64,000 bases of DNA from RGDT01 sp964630925 (GCA_964630925.1 CAZVZK010000009.1:1-64000); one strand, 5' to 3'; positions 8,536-17,573 are shown, counted from the first letter of the stretch. The notes: generated from the sequence alone by a model not told the origin. A program made the numbers and translations.

Positions 8536-9650
8536 GGCCGCCCCCCCGCCGGCCCCAGGCGGCATAGCCGGCGGTACAGCGCGTAATACCCCTCGATCGT
8601 CTGCCCGAGCTGGTAACGCTCCTCCACACGCCTCCGGCCCGCCCCGCCCAGCCGCCGGGCCAGCTCCGGATCGCCCAGCAGCCGCGACAGGGCCGCCGCG
8701 CACGCCTTGTCGTCCCCCCGCGGCACCAGCAGCCCCTCGGACCCGTCGCGCACCATCTCCGGGTTGCCGCCGACGGCCGTCACCACCACCGGCAGACCCG
8801 TGGCCATCGCCTCCAGCACCGTCAGGGACGCCGCCTCGCTGACCGACGTCAGCGCGAACACGTCCGCCGCCCGCAGCAGGTCCGGCACGTCGCCCCGCAC
8901 CCCCAGGAAATGCACCCGCCCCGCGACGCCCGCCGCCTCCGCCTGCCGGCGCAGGTCCTCGCGCAGCGGCCCGTCCCCCGCCAGCAGCAGGTCCGCCTCC
9001 GGGTGGCGCGGCGCCACGGCGGCGAACGCCCGCAGCAGCATGGCGTGGTCCTTCACCGGGTGGAACCGGGCCACGCACGTCACGTACCGCCGCCCCGGGT
9101 CCAGCCCCAGCGTCCGCCTCAGGGCGGCCCGATCGGCGGCGGGCCCGTAGCGGCCGACCTCGATGCCGTTCTCGATCACCCCGACCGGCGTCGGCGCGAA
9201 CCCCTCGACGCGACTGACGGCCGTGGCGCTGAAGGCGCAGCAGGCGTTGACGTCGTCGGCGAGGAGCCGCAGGGCGAGGCGGTTGACGGCCCGCCGTGCC
9301 GACGACACCACATCCGGGTAATGCCGCCCGTGCTCCGTGAAGATCAGCCGCGGCCCCAGGCCGCACAGCACCTTCGCCAGCGCCGAGTAGAAGAACGGCG
9401 TGTACTGGTGCGCGTGGACCACATCCACCCGCCGACGCCATAGCTCCCCCGCCAGGCGCCAGGGCAGACGCCAGTCCAGCCCCGGCCTGCGCCCCAGCGC
9501 CACCACCGGGGTGCCCTCCGCCAGCAGCCGTTCCCCTATCGGCCCCACCCCGTCCAGGCACAGGATCACCGGGTCGATGCGGCCCCGCAGCCGGCGGACC
9601 GCCTCGGCCACCAGCACCTCGGCCCCGGCCACCTGCATGACGTGCAGCAC
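8532..9650 (-). CDS. GT4 glycosyltransferase, 5' end uncertain
   Basis: 372 residues of a GT-B fold. It has a Gly-Ala-Glu (G-A-E) segment near residue 9, V-H-A-H-Q near 80, R-F-H-P-V-K-D-H near 215, and the E-A-x7-E donor motif in the second half (S-E-A-A-S-L-T-V-L-E-A-M). It would transfer a sugar from a nucleotide donor to a lipid-linked glycan in the cytosol. The only in-frame start is the GTG at 9650, which cuts the first beta-strand: upstream codons still read R-V-A-F before V-L-H-V-M, but no start codon precedes the TAA 35 codons further up. A one-base shift in the C/G-rich run near 9660-9690 would join it to an ATG at 9766. Coupled by ATGA to the acyltransferase. Confidence 0.85.
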   Translation of the reverse strand: MLHVMQVAGAEVLVAEAVRRLRGRIDPVILCLDGVGPIGERLLAEGTPVVALGRRPGLDWRLPWRLAGELWRRRVDVVHAHQYTPFFYSALAKVLCGLGPRLIFTEHGRHYPDVVSSARRAVNRLALRLLADDVNACCAFSATAVSRVEGFAPTPVGVIENGIEVGRYGPAADRAALRRTLGLDPGRRYVTCVARFHPVKDHAMLLRAFAAVAPRHPEADLLLAGDGPLREDLRRQAEAAGVAGRVHFLGVRGDVPDLLRAADVFALTSVSEAASLTVLEAMATGLPVVVTAVGGNPEMVRDGSEGLLVPRGDDKACAAALSRLLGDPELARRLGGAGRRRVEERYQLGQTIEGYYALYRRLCRLGPAGGRP

Positions 9651-9958
9651 GAACGCGACCCGCGGCGTCCGCGGCGGGGGATTCTGGGTGGCGACGGCTC
9701 GGTCCTCGGTGGGGTCCTGGCTTCTGGCGGCCCCTGGGCCGCCCGCGCCTCTGCCTGGAGTTTACGCCCACCCATACGCCCCGGCCAGGAGGGCACGGCC
9801 GCGCACAGCCAGAGGACAGTGCCGATCAGCGCCTTGCGCCCTCAGGCTCGCCCACATCCCGGAGTCGGACCGGCGTTCGCCCGGCCAACCCTCGGGATGG
9901 CCGACCACGGTGAGGGGCATATCCTGGGTGGGTGGGACGGCCGTCCCCGGGAGGAGCT
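9651..9958. other. Divergent intergenic region
   Basis: It separates the minus-strand glycosyltransferase from the plus-strand methyltransferase. The minus strand from 9766 to 9651 may be the true 5' coding end of the glycosyltransferase in a shifted frame. The rest shows no family-like ORF and no clear promoter pair. Confidence 0.4.
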
Positions 9959-10786
9959 ATGCCTGCGTCGATCACCCCTGCCCGGCACAGCCCCTCCCTC
10001 CCGTCCGACGCGGACATGGAGGAGTTGTTCCGCCAGAAGTACGGCGACCCCGAGCGCACGGGCTGGGCCCCGAGGAGGCGGTTCGCCCACGGCTACTACC
10101 TCCCCGCGGACGTCTACGAGGCCACGGTGAAGAAGCACGTCGCCCCTGGGTGCTCTTGGCTCGACGTCGGCGGCGGCCACGACATCTTCCCCGACAACAA
10201 GACCCTGGCCCGCACCCTCGCCTCGCGCGCCGCCAGGGTGGTGGCCATCGACCCAAGCCCCAACGTCCTCCGCAACGAGCTGGCCCACGAAAAGGTGCAG
10301 GCCTTCCTCGAGGACTTCCGCCCGCAGGAGCAGTTCGACCTGGCGACCATGCGGATGGTGGTCGAACACGTCGCCCACCCCGAGGCGTTCGTCGCCGCCC
10401 TGGCGCGGCTCGTCCGCCCAGGTGGCCACGCCATCGTCTTCACCGTGAGCCTGTGGGCACCCGTCACGGTGGTTTCGAGCGTCGTCCCGTTCAGCCTGCA
10501 CCACGCCGTGAAACGGCTGTTCTGGGGCGGCGAGGAGGAGGACACGTTCCCCGTCCAGTACAAGATGAACACAAGAGGGACGCTCCGCCGCCTGTTCGAC
10601 AAGGCGGGCTTCGACGAGGCCGCTTTCGCCAGGCTCGACGACCTCTCCGTGTTCGGGAGGTTCCGGCTCCTGAACCTCGTCGAGCTGTGGCTCTGGCGGG
10701 CAGCGCGGGCCGCCGGCATGCCGTACCCCGAGAATTGCCTCCTGGGGGTCTACTCAAAGCGAGTGTCGGCCCCCTCGCGGCCATGA
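9959..10786 (+). CDS. Class I SAM-dependent methyltransferase
   Basis: 275 residues, with GGAGG four bases before the chosen ATG at 9959; an upstream in-frame ATG at 9932 is less likely. The SAM-binding motif I is W-L-D-V-G-G-G-H-D near residue 65, and an acidic motif A-I-D-P-S follows strand 2. M-R-M-V-V-E-H-V at about 120 is the 'E-H-V' post-motif seen in UbiE/Coq5-like enzymes. The C-terminal half (F-W-G-G-E-E-E-D, Y-K-M-N-T) is family-specific and unassigned. The substrate is not known; neighbours suggest a sugar or lipid carrier in surface glycan synthesis. It stands alone on the plus strand. Confidence 0.85.
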   Translation: MPASITPARHSPSLPSDADMEELFRQKYGDPERTGWAPRRRFAHGYYLPADVYEATVKKHVAPGCSWLDVGGGHDIFPDNKTLARTLASRAARVVAIDPSPNVLRNELAHEKVQAFLEDFRPQEQFDLATMRMVVEHVAHPEAFVAALARLVRPGGHAIVFTVSLWAPVTVVSSVVPFSLHHAVKRLFWGGEEEDTFPVQYKMNTRGTLRRLFDKAGFDEAAFARLDDLSVFGRFRLLNLVELWLWRAARAAGMPYPENCLLGVYSKRVSAPSRP

Positions 10787-10924
10787 AGGCGTACCGCCGG
10801 GATTGTCGTCTTCCGACGCTCCTTGTCCGCCGGTGAAGTGCGGGGAGGCCCCGCGGCTTGGTGCTTCGCACGCACGACCAATTTTTCCCCGCACCCCCTC
10901 TCCCCGCGTCGGATGTGTGCCGGG

Positions 10925-10930
10925 TACACT
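10925..10930 (+). promoter_or_regulatory. Candidate -10 box (TACACT)
   Basis: TACACT lies 36 nt before the ATG of the frameshifted paralogue at 10967, matching the position of TACATT before the intact copy at 7387. This suggests the pseudogene kept its promoter. Confidence 0.3.
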
Positions 10931-10966
10931 CGGGCCTCATGCCGCCCGACAACCAGTACGGCAGCC

Positions 10967-11540
10967 ATGCCTCCGCGGAAGCTCACCCTGACCCCCGAGA
11001 TCCTGTTCTCCATCACCGCCTTCAACTGGGTCGGCGCGTTCCTCAAAATGACCGCCGAAGTCGCCGGCATCCCGGCCGCGGTGTTCGAGCGGTGGCTGGC
11101 CATCGGCAACCCCCTGCACCGTTGCCGTGGCTGGAAGCAGTACAGGCTCTACACGCCCTGTGGCACGCCGTCATGCAGGCCGCCGCCCAGGCCCACATCG
11201 TCGCCGAGATGGAGGCACTGCGCAAGGCCCCCCCGCGCTGGCTCACGCAGGGTCCCGGCAAGGACCGCCCGGCGTCACCGGCTGGACCCAGACCGTCCGC
11301 CCACAGCCGGTGAAGCCGGACGGTCGGGAGGGCAACGTCCTCCTCGCCCCCAAGTTCCAGCAGACGGCCAACTTGATCCTCCAGGCGCTCCGCCCCTTCC
11401 ACGAGATCCGCGCCACCGTCGCCCAGGCGCTCGCTGGCGGGCGGGGCTGCAGCACGCCAAAACCCCGGGGTAGTTCCGGGAAACGCGGGGCGTGTGAGGG
11501 TCGCCTGCCCGGCCAAATGCCGCGGGACGAACATCTGTAG
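10967..11540 (+). pseudogene. Frameshifted paralogue of the HTH-like protein
   Basis: Clear homologue of the gene at 7387: L-T-P-E-I-L-F-S-I-T, A-G-I-P-A-A-V-F, R-L-Y-T-P, then Q-G-P-G-K-D-R-P, then G-W-T-Q-T-V-R-P-Q-P and a longer C-terminal tail. The reading frame changes twice. Alignment with the intact copy shows one base missing at about 11156-11159 (Y-T-P / L-W-H-A-V-M) and one at about 11268-11270 (K-D-R-P / G-V-T-G-W). Both losses fall in runs of C. Either the gene decayed recently or the assembly undercounts C-runs. Restoring two C bases would give a protein of about 191 residues ending at 11540. Confidence 0.8.
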
Positions 11541-11576
11541 TCCAACCGAACCTGGCCGCGACGATGTTCGCGGCGG

Positions 11577-12542
11577 CTACCGATCGACGCGCCCAACGGG
11601 CAAGAACATGCCGAGGAATCGGGCGCAGAGGTAAGCGCAGACGAGGACCCAACAAAAGAAGAAGTTGCCTGGGTTGGTGGGGTAGATGCCCTTACGGAGG
11701 ATGAACACGGTCGGCAGGAGCAGGGCCGCAACGAGGAGCACGCCACCGGCCCAGGCGAGCAGCGGCCACAACCACGCGAGGGCCAGCAAGGCCAGTCCTG
11801 TGATGAGGGCCGCGACGAACGCGGGAGGGCCGAGTAGGCTCGGCAGGTCGCGCATCAACAGCCCCCGGCGGAAAACGAGTGGCAAGTTGCCCCGGCTGCG
11901 CCAGGCCTCGCGGCGGAAGAACTGCCCCAGCGTCTTGGACTCGCCGTGATGCACCGCCTGGGCCACGTGGTCGCGGATGAGCTGGCCGAGCGCCGACAGC
12001 CGATAGCCTAAGTCACTGTCCTCACAGGTGACGAGGGATTCATCGAAGCCACCCACCCGGTCGAAGGCCTCCCGGCGCACCAGCAGATTGAAGCTCATCA
12101 GCCAATCGACCCGCTCGCTGTCGTCGCGGGGGCGGCTGTGGGCGATGGCATGCCAGCCGCGCTCGACCCAGGGGGCGGCGGGCGCGGGGGGGGCCATCGC
12201 GGCGCCCACCGCAAGCACCTCCGGCCGCCTGAGGTGGCCGACGCACCGGATCAGCCAATCCCGCGACAGCTCACAGTCGGCGTCGAGGAAGGCGAGGAGG
12301 ACACCTTCGCTCTCGCGCGCCCCGGCGTTCCGGCTGCGGGACACGAGGCCGGGGGGCACGGTCACGACCTTCGCGGCGTGCTCCCGGGCGATGGCCGCGG
12401 TCCGATCCCTTGATTGATTATCAACGACCACAACCTCCACCCCCGTGACCCCCTCCGGGAGATTGAGAGCGGCGATCGACCGCAGGCACCTGCCGAGGTG
12501 CAGCTCTTCATTGAGCGCCGGGACGATGAAGGACACAAGCAT
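11577..12542 (-). CDS. GT2 glycosyltransferase with C-terminal membrane segments
   Basis: 321 residues. The N-terminal 210 form a GT-A family 2 domain: F-I-V-P-A-L-N-E-E at the start, V-V-V-D-N-Q-S-R-D near 38, the D-x-D-type L-D-A-D-C near 90, and C-E-D-S-D-L-G-Y-R near 170. Two hydrophobic helices follow at about 240-285, and a third near 300, so the enzyme is membrane-anchored. It would add a sugar to a lipid-linked acceptor at the inner face of the membrane. It is monocistronic in appearance, with an 85-bp gap to the deacetylase gene upstream. Confidence 0.9.
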   Translation of the reverse strand: MLVSFIVPALNEELHLGRCLRSIAALNLPEGVTGVEVVVVDNQSRDRTAAIAREHAAKVVTVPPGLVSRSRNAGARESEGVLLAFLDADCELSRDWLIRCVGHLRRPEVLAVGAAMAPPAPAAPWVERGWHAIAHSRPRDDSERVDWLMSFNLLVRREAFDRVGGFDESLVTCEDSDLGYRLSALGQLIRDHVAQAVHHGESKTLGQFFRREAWRSRGNLPLVFRRGLLMRDLPSLLGPPAFVAALITGLALLALAWLWPLLAWAGGVLLVAALLLPTVFILRKGIYPTNPGNFFFCWVLVCAYLCARFLGMFLPVGRVDR

Positions 12543-12627
12543 GCGGCGGCACGATGGATGTGAGGGCAGGTCAATGACGACGCTAATCTAGCTTATTGGC
12601 CGGGCGGGGGGGGGCAACTCTGGCCGC

Positions 12628-13401
12628 CTAGCCCGCGTCAGAGGCCCCGCCGGGCCGGCACCGAGCCATTCGGCCTACCGCCCCGCGCAGGTCCATCCCG
12701 CGCTCCCGGAGACGGGGCAAGAGACGCGCCAGCAGCGAAGGGAGAGCCGGGTTGACATCGTGCAGGAGGATGATGTCGCCCGGCGTCGCCGCGTCGCCGA
12801 GCTGGTCCCCGCACACGGCCGTCTCCTCGCCCGTCCGGAGGGCGTAATCCCGCGGGTCGAGCGACCAGTACACCGCCTCGAGCCCGCACAGCAGCGGCAC
12901 GCACAGGCTCCCCGCCGTGAGCCGGCCCTCCGGCGGCCGGAAGTGCGCCGGCCGCCGGCCCAGCGCCCTCGCCACCGCCTCTTGGCACCGGTTCACGTCC
13001 TCCAGGTACTCAAACACCGTGAGCCGCCCGTGCCTGGCGTGGGTGTACGTGTGGTTGCCGACGACGTGCCCCTCCCCGTGTATCCGCCGCACGAGGTCCG
13101 GGTGCCTGTCGGCCTGCCTGCCCAGCACGAAGAACACCGCCCGCGCGTCGGCCTCGCGCAACAACCGCAGCGCCGCCGGGGTCACCTCGGGGTCCGGCCC
13201 GTCGTCGAAGGTCAGGAGGACCGGCCGGGCACCCCCCACATGCTCCCTGATCCCCAGGGCCCAGAGCAGGGCACGCTTCAGGCGGTGGTTCCGCTCGGGC
13301 GGGGGCCAGACCGGCGGCTCCCCATTTAGTCGAGGCTCGGCTCCGTCCGACGGGGCGGGGGACATGACGAACGATACCTCCGCTGCCGGATCAGTTTCCA
13401 T
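12628..13401 (-). CDS. Polysaccharide deacetylase (NodB family)
   Basis: 257 residues from the ATG at 13401 (a TTG 12 nt upstream is possible). All NodB motifs are present: T-F-D-D-G-P at 64-69 (catalytic base and metal Asp), H117-x3-H121 metal ligands (N-H-T-Y-T-H), R-P-P at 155-157, and L-L-H-D at 212-215. It hydrolyses N- or O-acetyl groups from polysaccharides such as poly-N-acetylglucosamine or peptidoglycan. There is no signal peptide; the first 45 residues are Pro-rich and low complexity, so export is unclear. The neighbouring glycosyltransferases suggest trimming of the exopolysaccharide. Divergent from the GNAT gene. Confidence 0.92.
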   Translation of the reverse strand: METDPAAEVSFVMSPAPSDGAEPRLNGEPPVWPPPERNHRLKRALLWALGIREHVGGARPVLLTFDDGPDPEVTPAALRLLREADARAVFFVLGRQADRHPDLVRRIHGEGHVVGNHTYTHARHGRLTVFEYLEDVNRCQEAVARALGRRPAHFRPPEGRLTAGSLCVPLLCGLEAVYWSLDPRDYALRTGEETAVCGDQLGDAATPGDIILLHDVNPALPSLLARLLPRLRERGMDLRGAVGRMARCRPGGASDAG

Positions 13402-13753
13402 CTCCGTAACCAATTGTTAACGTACCCCCTGGAGGCCTGCCGTCAACCACGGCCCCGAGGTCTTCCGTGGCCGGTCCGGAAGAAAGTGCTGGCCACCCGC
13501 TCGAGCAGATGAAATCCCGCCCAGCGTCGTCAACCTGCGCTCGTCCTTGCCGCCCCGACCGCCTGGCCCACCCCTGCCCCGCGGACGAAGTACGGGGATT
13601 GAACTTCCCCAGGTCGAATGCCATACTGACAGGCATGGCGGACTCGCACGCGGCGACCTCGCAGCCACGGGTGCCTTCCGCCAGGCACACGCCCCTTTCG
13701 TGCCCGGCACGGCTTGCGTGGATTCAATCAGCCACGAGCAGGAGGGTACGTCG
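13402..13753. other. Divergent regulatory region between deacetylase and GNAT genes
   Basis: 352 bp with no credible gene. The minus-strand side holds an imperfect palindrome G-T-A-A-C-C-A-A-T-T-G-T-T-A-A-C (about 13408-13423, 12 of 16 symmetric) just before the deacetylase ATG. The plus side holds a well-spaced promoter at 13599-13627. The two genes may share control, but no known operator is recognised. Confidence 0.4.
13599..13627 (+). promoter_or_regulatory. Candidate sigma70-type promoter for the GNAT gene
   Basis: TTGAAC at 13599-13604 and CATACT at 13622-13627 are separated by exactly 17 nt. Transcription would start near 13634, giving a leader of about 120 nt. A short inverted repeat (ATGCC/GGCAT, 13618-13622 and 13632-13636) straddles the -10 box and could be an operator. 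Confidence 0.45.
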
Positions 13754-14962
13754 ATGGATGAGCCGTTCCTCTCCCAATGCAAGAATGGGGCTTGTGATCA
13801 GGAAGTCGTCCGCCACTCCCCCACAACGCCGCGGAGTTGGCCAACAGGCGAGATTCAAGCGTGGGAGTCCCGCCTCCGCGGGGGGGCCGCCGGAGCCGTC
13901 TATCTTCACCCACGACTGGTCCTGGCCGACCTCGACCAGTATCGAGCAAGCCAGATCCTCACCATCCCAGTGACAGACAGCCCGGACGGCGAGCTTCGGG
14001 GCCTCGCAGTCCTGAGCCCGAAGGTCGTCCAAATCCGCACGCTCCCGCTTCCTTTCGGGGTCATGAGCGCGAAAGGGTATCGCCTGGTCGGCAACCAGGT
14101 AGTCGGACCTCCGGACGAGGTCGTGGTCCCGCTGGTTCGAGGGGCCGCTAGGCTCCTGTCGGACAAGAAAGCCGAGTACTTGCTCTTCGAAGACATCGAG
14201 TGCGACTCGGACCTGTGGAAGGCGATTCACCTAGTGGCCGGCGAGCCGCGGCATCGGATTCGCCTATTCTATCGGCACCCGGCCCAGTTGCATCACTGGA
14301 TCAGATTCCCGGAGCGTCCGGCCGACTACTGGAAAAAGTTCAAGAGCAAGACCCGCGGCAATCTCCGCCGCATGGCCGACAAGTTTGAACACCGGATCTT
14401 GAACTACACGTCCCCGTACGACGTGGCCGGGTTCCTCGACAGTGCCGAGGCCGTCTCACGGAAGAGCTGGCAGGCCGCCCGCCTGGGCGTGCGGATTCAC
14501 AACACGCATGAAGCACGCAAGTACTGGGGCCAGGTCGCGGAGCTCGGCGGGTTCCGTTCGTACATTCTGGAGCACGCCGGGGTCCCGGCCGCGTTCGTTC
14601 AAGGGACGTGCTGGAACGGCTGTTTTACCTATGAGGAGGTCGCTTACGACCAGACCCACTTCCAGTACAGCCCAGGGACCATCCTTCTCTACCGGATTCT
14701 TGAGGACTTGATAGCCAACGAGCAACCACGGCTATTCGACTTCGGGGCCGGGGATGCGGAGTACAAGCGGCTGTTCTCAACCCACCAAACCAGAAGCGGG
14801 CAAATCCTCCTTGCGCGTCGCCCCTTCCCCTCCTTCTATCTGCACATGGAACGATTGTCAGCCCTCTGCGTCGATACGTTGCAAAGCATGGTACGGAGCG
14901 TCGGTATCCTGTCGTACCTGCGGCGGTGCTGGCGCCGGGTACCCGTAGGGCAGAGCGAATAG
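13754..14962 (+). CDS. GNAT-fold acyltransferase (BcsL/CelD or FemAB-like)
   Basis: 402 residues; ATG at 13754 with GGAGGG seven bases upstream. The layout (N-terminal domain, then W-K-K-F-K-S-K-T-R-G-N-L-R-R near 200, then a GNAT half with A-F-V-Q-G-T and F-D-F-G-A-G-D near 335) matches the 'acetyltransferase involved in cellulose/exopolysaccharide biosynthesis' family, related to FemAB. Members transfer an acyl or aminoacyl group, with F-D-F-G-x-G-D near the active site. The substrate is unknown; the setting favours decoration of surface glycan. It is transcribed against the exopolysaccharide locus, convergent with the YetA-like gene. Confidence 0.8.
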   Translation: MDEPFLSQCKNGACDQEVVRHSPTTPRSWPTGEIQAWESRLRGGAAGAVYLHPRLVLADLDQYRASQILTIPVTDSPDGELRGLAVLSPKVVQIRTLPLPFGVMSAKGYRLVGNQVVGPPDEVVVPLVRGAARLLSDKKAEYLLFEDIECDSDLWKAIHLVAGEPRHRIRLFYRHPAQLHHWIRFPERPADYWKKFKSKTRGNLRRMADKFEHRILNYTSPYDVAGFLDSAEAVSRKSWQAARLGVRIHNTHEARKYWGQVAELGGFRSYILEHAGVPAAFVQGTCWNGCFTYEEVAYDQTHFQYSPGTILLYRILEDLIANEQPRLFDFGAGDAEYKRLFSTHQTRSGQILLARRPFPSFYLHMERLSALCVDTLQSMVRSVGILSYLRRCWRRVPVGQSE

Positions 14963-15050
14963 GGGAAGGGACCGGCAACGCCGCATCCAAACCTGGTGCA
15001 CCACCCGCCGGATGTCTCGGGTCGCTACGAAAGCAAGCGATTCACCCCCG

Positions 15051-17573
15051 TCACCCCCAGGCCAACCACGCCAAGCCGGCGAGGGCGAGCGCCCCCACGA
15101 CCGCCGCCAGCCACTTCGCCCTCCTGAGGGCGCGCGCCTTCTGGGGCTCGAACCTCTCCGGCTCGCCAAAGTCGGCCACGGGGGGCTGCGCGGGAGCATG
15201 TGCCTCCGGGTTGTCCTCGAACCACCCCTGGCGGAATCCGTGCGCCAGCAGCAACACCACCGGCCGGCACAGGGTCCGCGTCGACATGCCGGACAGCGCG
15301 TTCACGGAATACTCGTAGAAGAACCGCGCCCTCTCGCGGAACCGCTCCCGTTCCTCCCCTTCGGCGTGCAGCCACGCGAACCAGAACACCTCGCTCTTCC
15401 GCATGTCCTGCGCCGCCCACGTCTCCGTCGGATACTCCAGCCGCTCCGGCTTCTCAAGATACGGGTACTCGTGAGCGGCCATCCACCGCGCGTAGTGCAG
15501 TAGCGACGCCCGACCACGGGCGTACATCGCATCCAGTTGGCCCAGCTCGATCTTGTGGTCGAGATACTTCCCCAGGGCCTGGAGGAACATCGTGTAGAAC
15601 CACCAGTTCTCGGCGTCCAGCAGATCCCGGGCCGGCACGTCGTCCGCCGGGTGGATCACCCGCCTGATGAGCTCCTCCGCCTTGGCCAGGAAGGCCACGT
15701 CCCCGGTGAGCCGATGCCCGTCAACTAGGGCCGCCAGGGAGTTGCCCGATCCCCGCCCCGGCCCATGATAATCCGGCATCCGGCTGCTGGTCGCCAGCCC
15801 CGTGGCACCGCCAGCCAGCCAGCGGAAAACGGTCTTGCTCCCGTCGTCCATGTCGATGACCCGACGAGCTAGGCCGACCGCCGTCTCCCGCGAGGCCCGG
15901 CTGCCTGTCAGGAAGTGGTGCAGCATCAGCCCCGTGGCGTAGTTCTGCTCGTTGCCAGGTCCGCCGCCGCCGCTCCCCCGCCGGGGGTAAGTCCGGTGCG
16001 TGGACGTGTCGGCGTCAACGTAATGGACCGTGTGCCAGAACAAGCCGTGGTTATAGACCGGCTTGTCCCCGTCGGTGTGGTATATGTCGATGTCCGCGAC
16101 GTGCCTGGCCAGCTGGTCCATCTGCCTCCACCAACGGACGTCCCCCGTCCGCAGGAACTGGACTCCAAACCCGAACACCGGATCGTATTGGTTGTTGTAG
16201 TGAGAGACCAGCGGCGTCGGCCCCTCGTGGAAGACCGCCTCGTGGTCACCGTAGATGTCCCCGAAATGCCGCCAGCCGTACTCGTCGATCACCTCGCGCT
16301 TCTGCTCGAACCGCTCCGGCCCCTCGATGGCCGAGTCGATCAACCGTTCGTACCCCCCGCCGGGTGCCCAGCCGCGCGCCGTCAGGTACGGGATCGCCCC
16401 GCTCGCGGCATACCACTCCGGGGAGGCGCGAGGCGGCTCGATGGGCTCCCGGCACCAGTCGAGCGGCTCCTCCCGCGAGAACGACAACCAGAACGTGTGG
16501 GTCTTCTGCTCGCCCCCCTGGATCTCGTGCCCCCCGTCGGACTGCTTCGGGAAGAGGCGCACCTTGAGCGTCCTGCCGTCAACCTCCACCGCCTTCGGGA
16601 AGTTTTCCCAGAAGTCGGGCAGCGCCGCCGCCAGGTACGCGTCCGCAGTTTCCAGGGTGACAAGCGGCGTCGCCCGCAGCCCGGACTGCTCCTCGCCGCC
16701 GGCTCGCAGCCGGTATCCCCTGAATTTGCACGGCACTTGCCGGCGGCGGTCGAGGTGATTACTGCTCTGCCAGTTCTCTCCGCCGCTGGAGTCCTGATAA
16801 AGCTCCAGCGGGGCCGTGATGGGGGCCTTCGGCTGGCCGGGCTCCACAGAGCAGGAGATCGAGACCGGACTGGTGCCCCCGAGCGTCAACGCGAGCGAGA
16901 CGTCGCGTAGGTAGACCGACCCCGCCCCGCCGAGGTCCCAGGTCCCGCCGGGGTGGCCGGCGGGGCGCGGGTTGGTCAACGTGAGTTGAACGCGGACGGC
17001 CCCGGTGCCGGTGAAGAAGTCAAATTCGGCCGCGAGATTCAGCAGCGGGCCCGATTCCGCGCGTACATCGCCGGCCACGCAGACTTTCGCCCTTACCGGC
17101 CCCGCCTCCTCGGACCACACCCGCGCGGTGTGTAGCCGGTACGTCCGCCCCTGCTCATCCTCGACGTGGAGGCCGCAGGCCGCGAGCAGGGGCGTGCCAT
17201 CGGCTCGGTGGACGGCGAATGGGAACGGGTCGGCATCCGTGACTCGGAAATGGACAGGCCCGGCATCGATCTCTACGCCGCCCTGAACCGGCCGTGCCGA
17301 GACGGTTTGCGGGAAGGGCGCCGCCGGGCCGCCGAGGCAAAGGGAGTGGCTGCCAGTGCCTGCCCTCCAATCCAGGAGAAGCCAGCGGACGGAGCCGTCG
17401 GGCCAGCGGTCCAGGATGCGGGTCTGGAGCGAGACCGTCCGTCCGGCACCGTCGAGAAGGCGAAGGAGTGTGGAATCTCGAAGGGCGGACCGGGGGAAAG
17501 GGATCCCGACTGTCATAGGGCGCTCAGACGATCCCTGCGGCATCACCGCGTGGAGTGTCAGAATCGGGTTCAT
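15051..17573 (-). CDS. YetA/PcRGLX-like polysaccharide lyase, C-terminally anchored
   Basis: 840 residues. The N-terminal 270 resemble the RIFT-barrel domain of exo-rhamnogalacturonan lyase-like (YetA/PcRGLX) proteins (V-G-I-P-F-P near 22, D-G-S-V-R-W-L near 60). The middle and C-terminal parts carry an alpha/alpha-barrel-like stretch (W-F-Y-T-M-F-L-Q, H-Y-A-R-W-M). The last 25 residues are a single hydrophobic helix ending in W-A-W-G, preceded by basic residues, so the protein looks tail-anchored; there is no N-terminal signal peptide. Known relatives cleave rhamnose-containing pectic or exopolysaccharides. As the last gene of the locus it may trim or release the polymer, though topology is unresolved. 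Confidence 0.7.
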   Translation of the reverse strand: MNPILTLHAVMPQGSSERPMTVGIPFPRSALRDSTLLRLLDGAGRTVSLQTRILDRWPDGSVRWLLLDWRAGTGSHSLCLGGPAAPFPQTVSARPVQGGVEIDAGPVHFRVTDADPFPFAVHRADGTPLLAACGLHVEDEQGRTYRLHTARVWSEEAGPVRAKVCVAGDVRAESGPLLNLAAEFDFFTGTGAVRVQLTLTNPRPAGHPGGTWDLGGAGSVYLRDVSLALTLGGTSPVSISCSVEPGQPKAPITAPLELYQDSSGGENWQSSNHLDRRRQVPCKFRGYRLRAGGEEQSGLRATPLVTLETADAYLAAALPDFWENFPKAVEVDGRTLKVRLFPKQSDGGHEIQGGEQKTHTFWLSFSREEPLDWCREPIEPPRASPEWYAASGAIPYLTARGWAPGGGYERLIDSAIEGPERFEQKREVIDEYGWRHFGDIYGDHEAVFHEGPTPLVSHYNNQYDPVFGFGVQFLRTGDVRWWRQMDQLARHVADIDIYHTDGDKPVYNHGLFWHTVHYVDADTSTHRTYPRRGSGGGGPGNEQNYATGLMLHHFLTGSRASRETAVGLARRVIDMDDGSKTVFRWLAGGATGLATSSRMPDYHGPGRGSGNSLAALVDGHRLTGDVAFLAKAEELIRRVIHPADDVPARDLLDAENWWFYTMFLQALGKYLDHKIELGQLDAMYARGRASLLHYARWMAAHEYPYLEKPERLEYPTETWAAQDMRKSEVFWFAWLHAEGEERERFRERARFFYEYSVNALSGMSTRTLCRPVVLLLAHGFRQGWFEDNPEAHAPAQPPVADFGEPERFEPQKARALRRAKWLAAVVGALALAGLAWLAWG

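Noticed and set aside
7912..9771. 619-residue minus-strand frame covering acyltransferase and glycosyltransferase
   Set aside because: Only its last 207 codons are family-like (the acyltransferase). The first 400 are Gly/Ala/Arg-rich noise in the wrong frame of the glycosyltransferase gene, so not a fusion.
15051..17573. YetA-like C-terminus as an exosortase sorting signal
   Set aside because: The hydrophobic helix ends the protein with W-A-W-G and lacks the trailing basic cluster and a preceding conserved motif.
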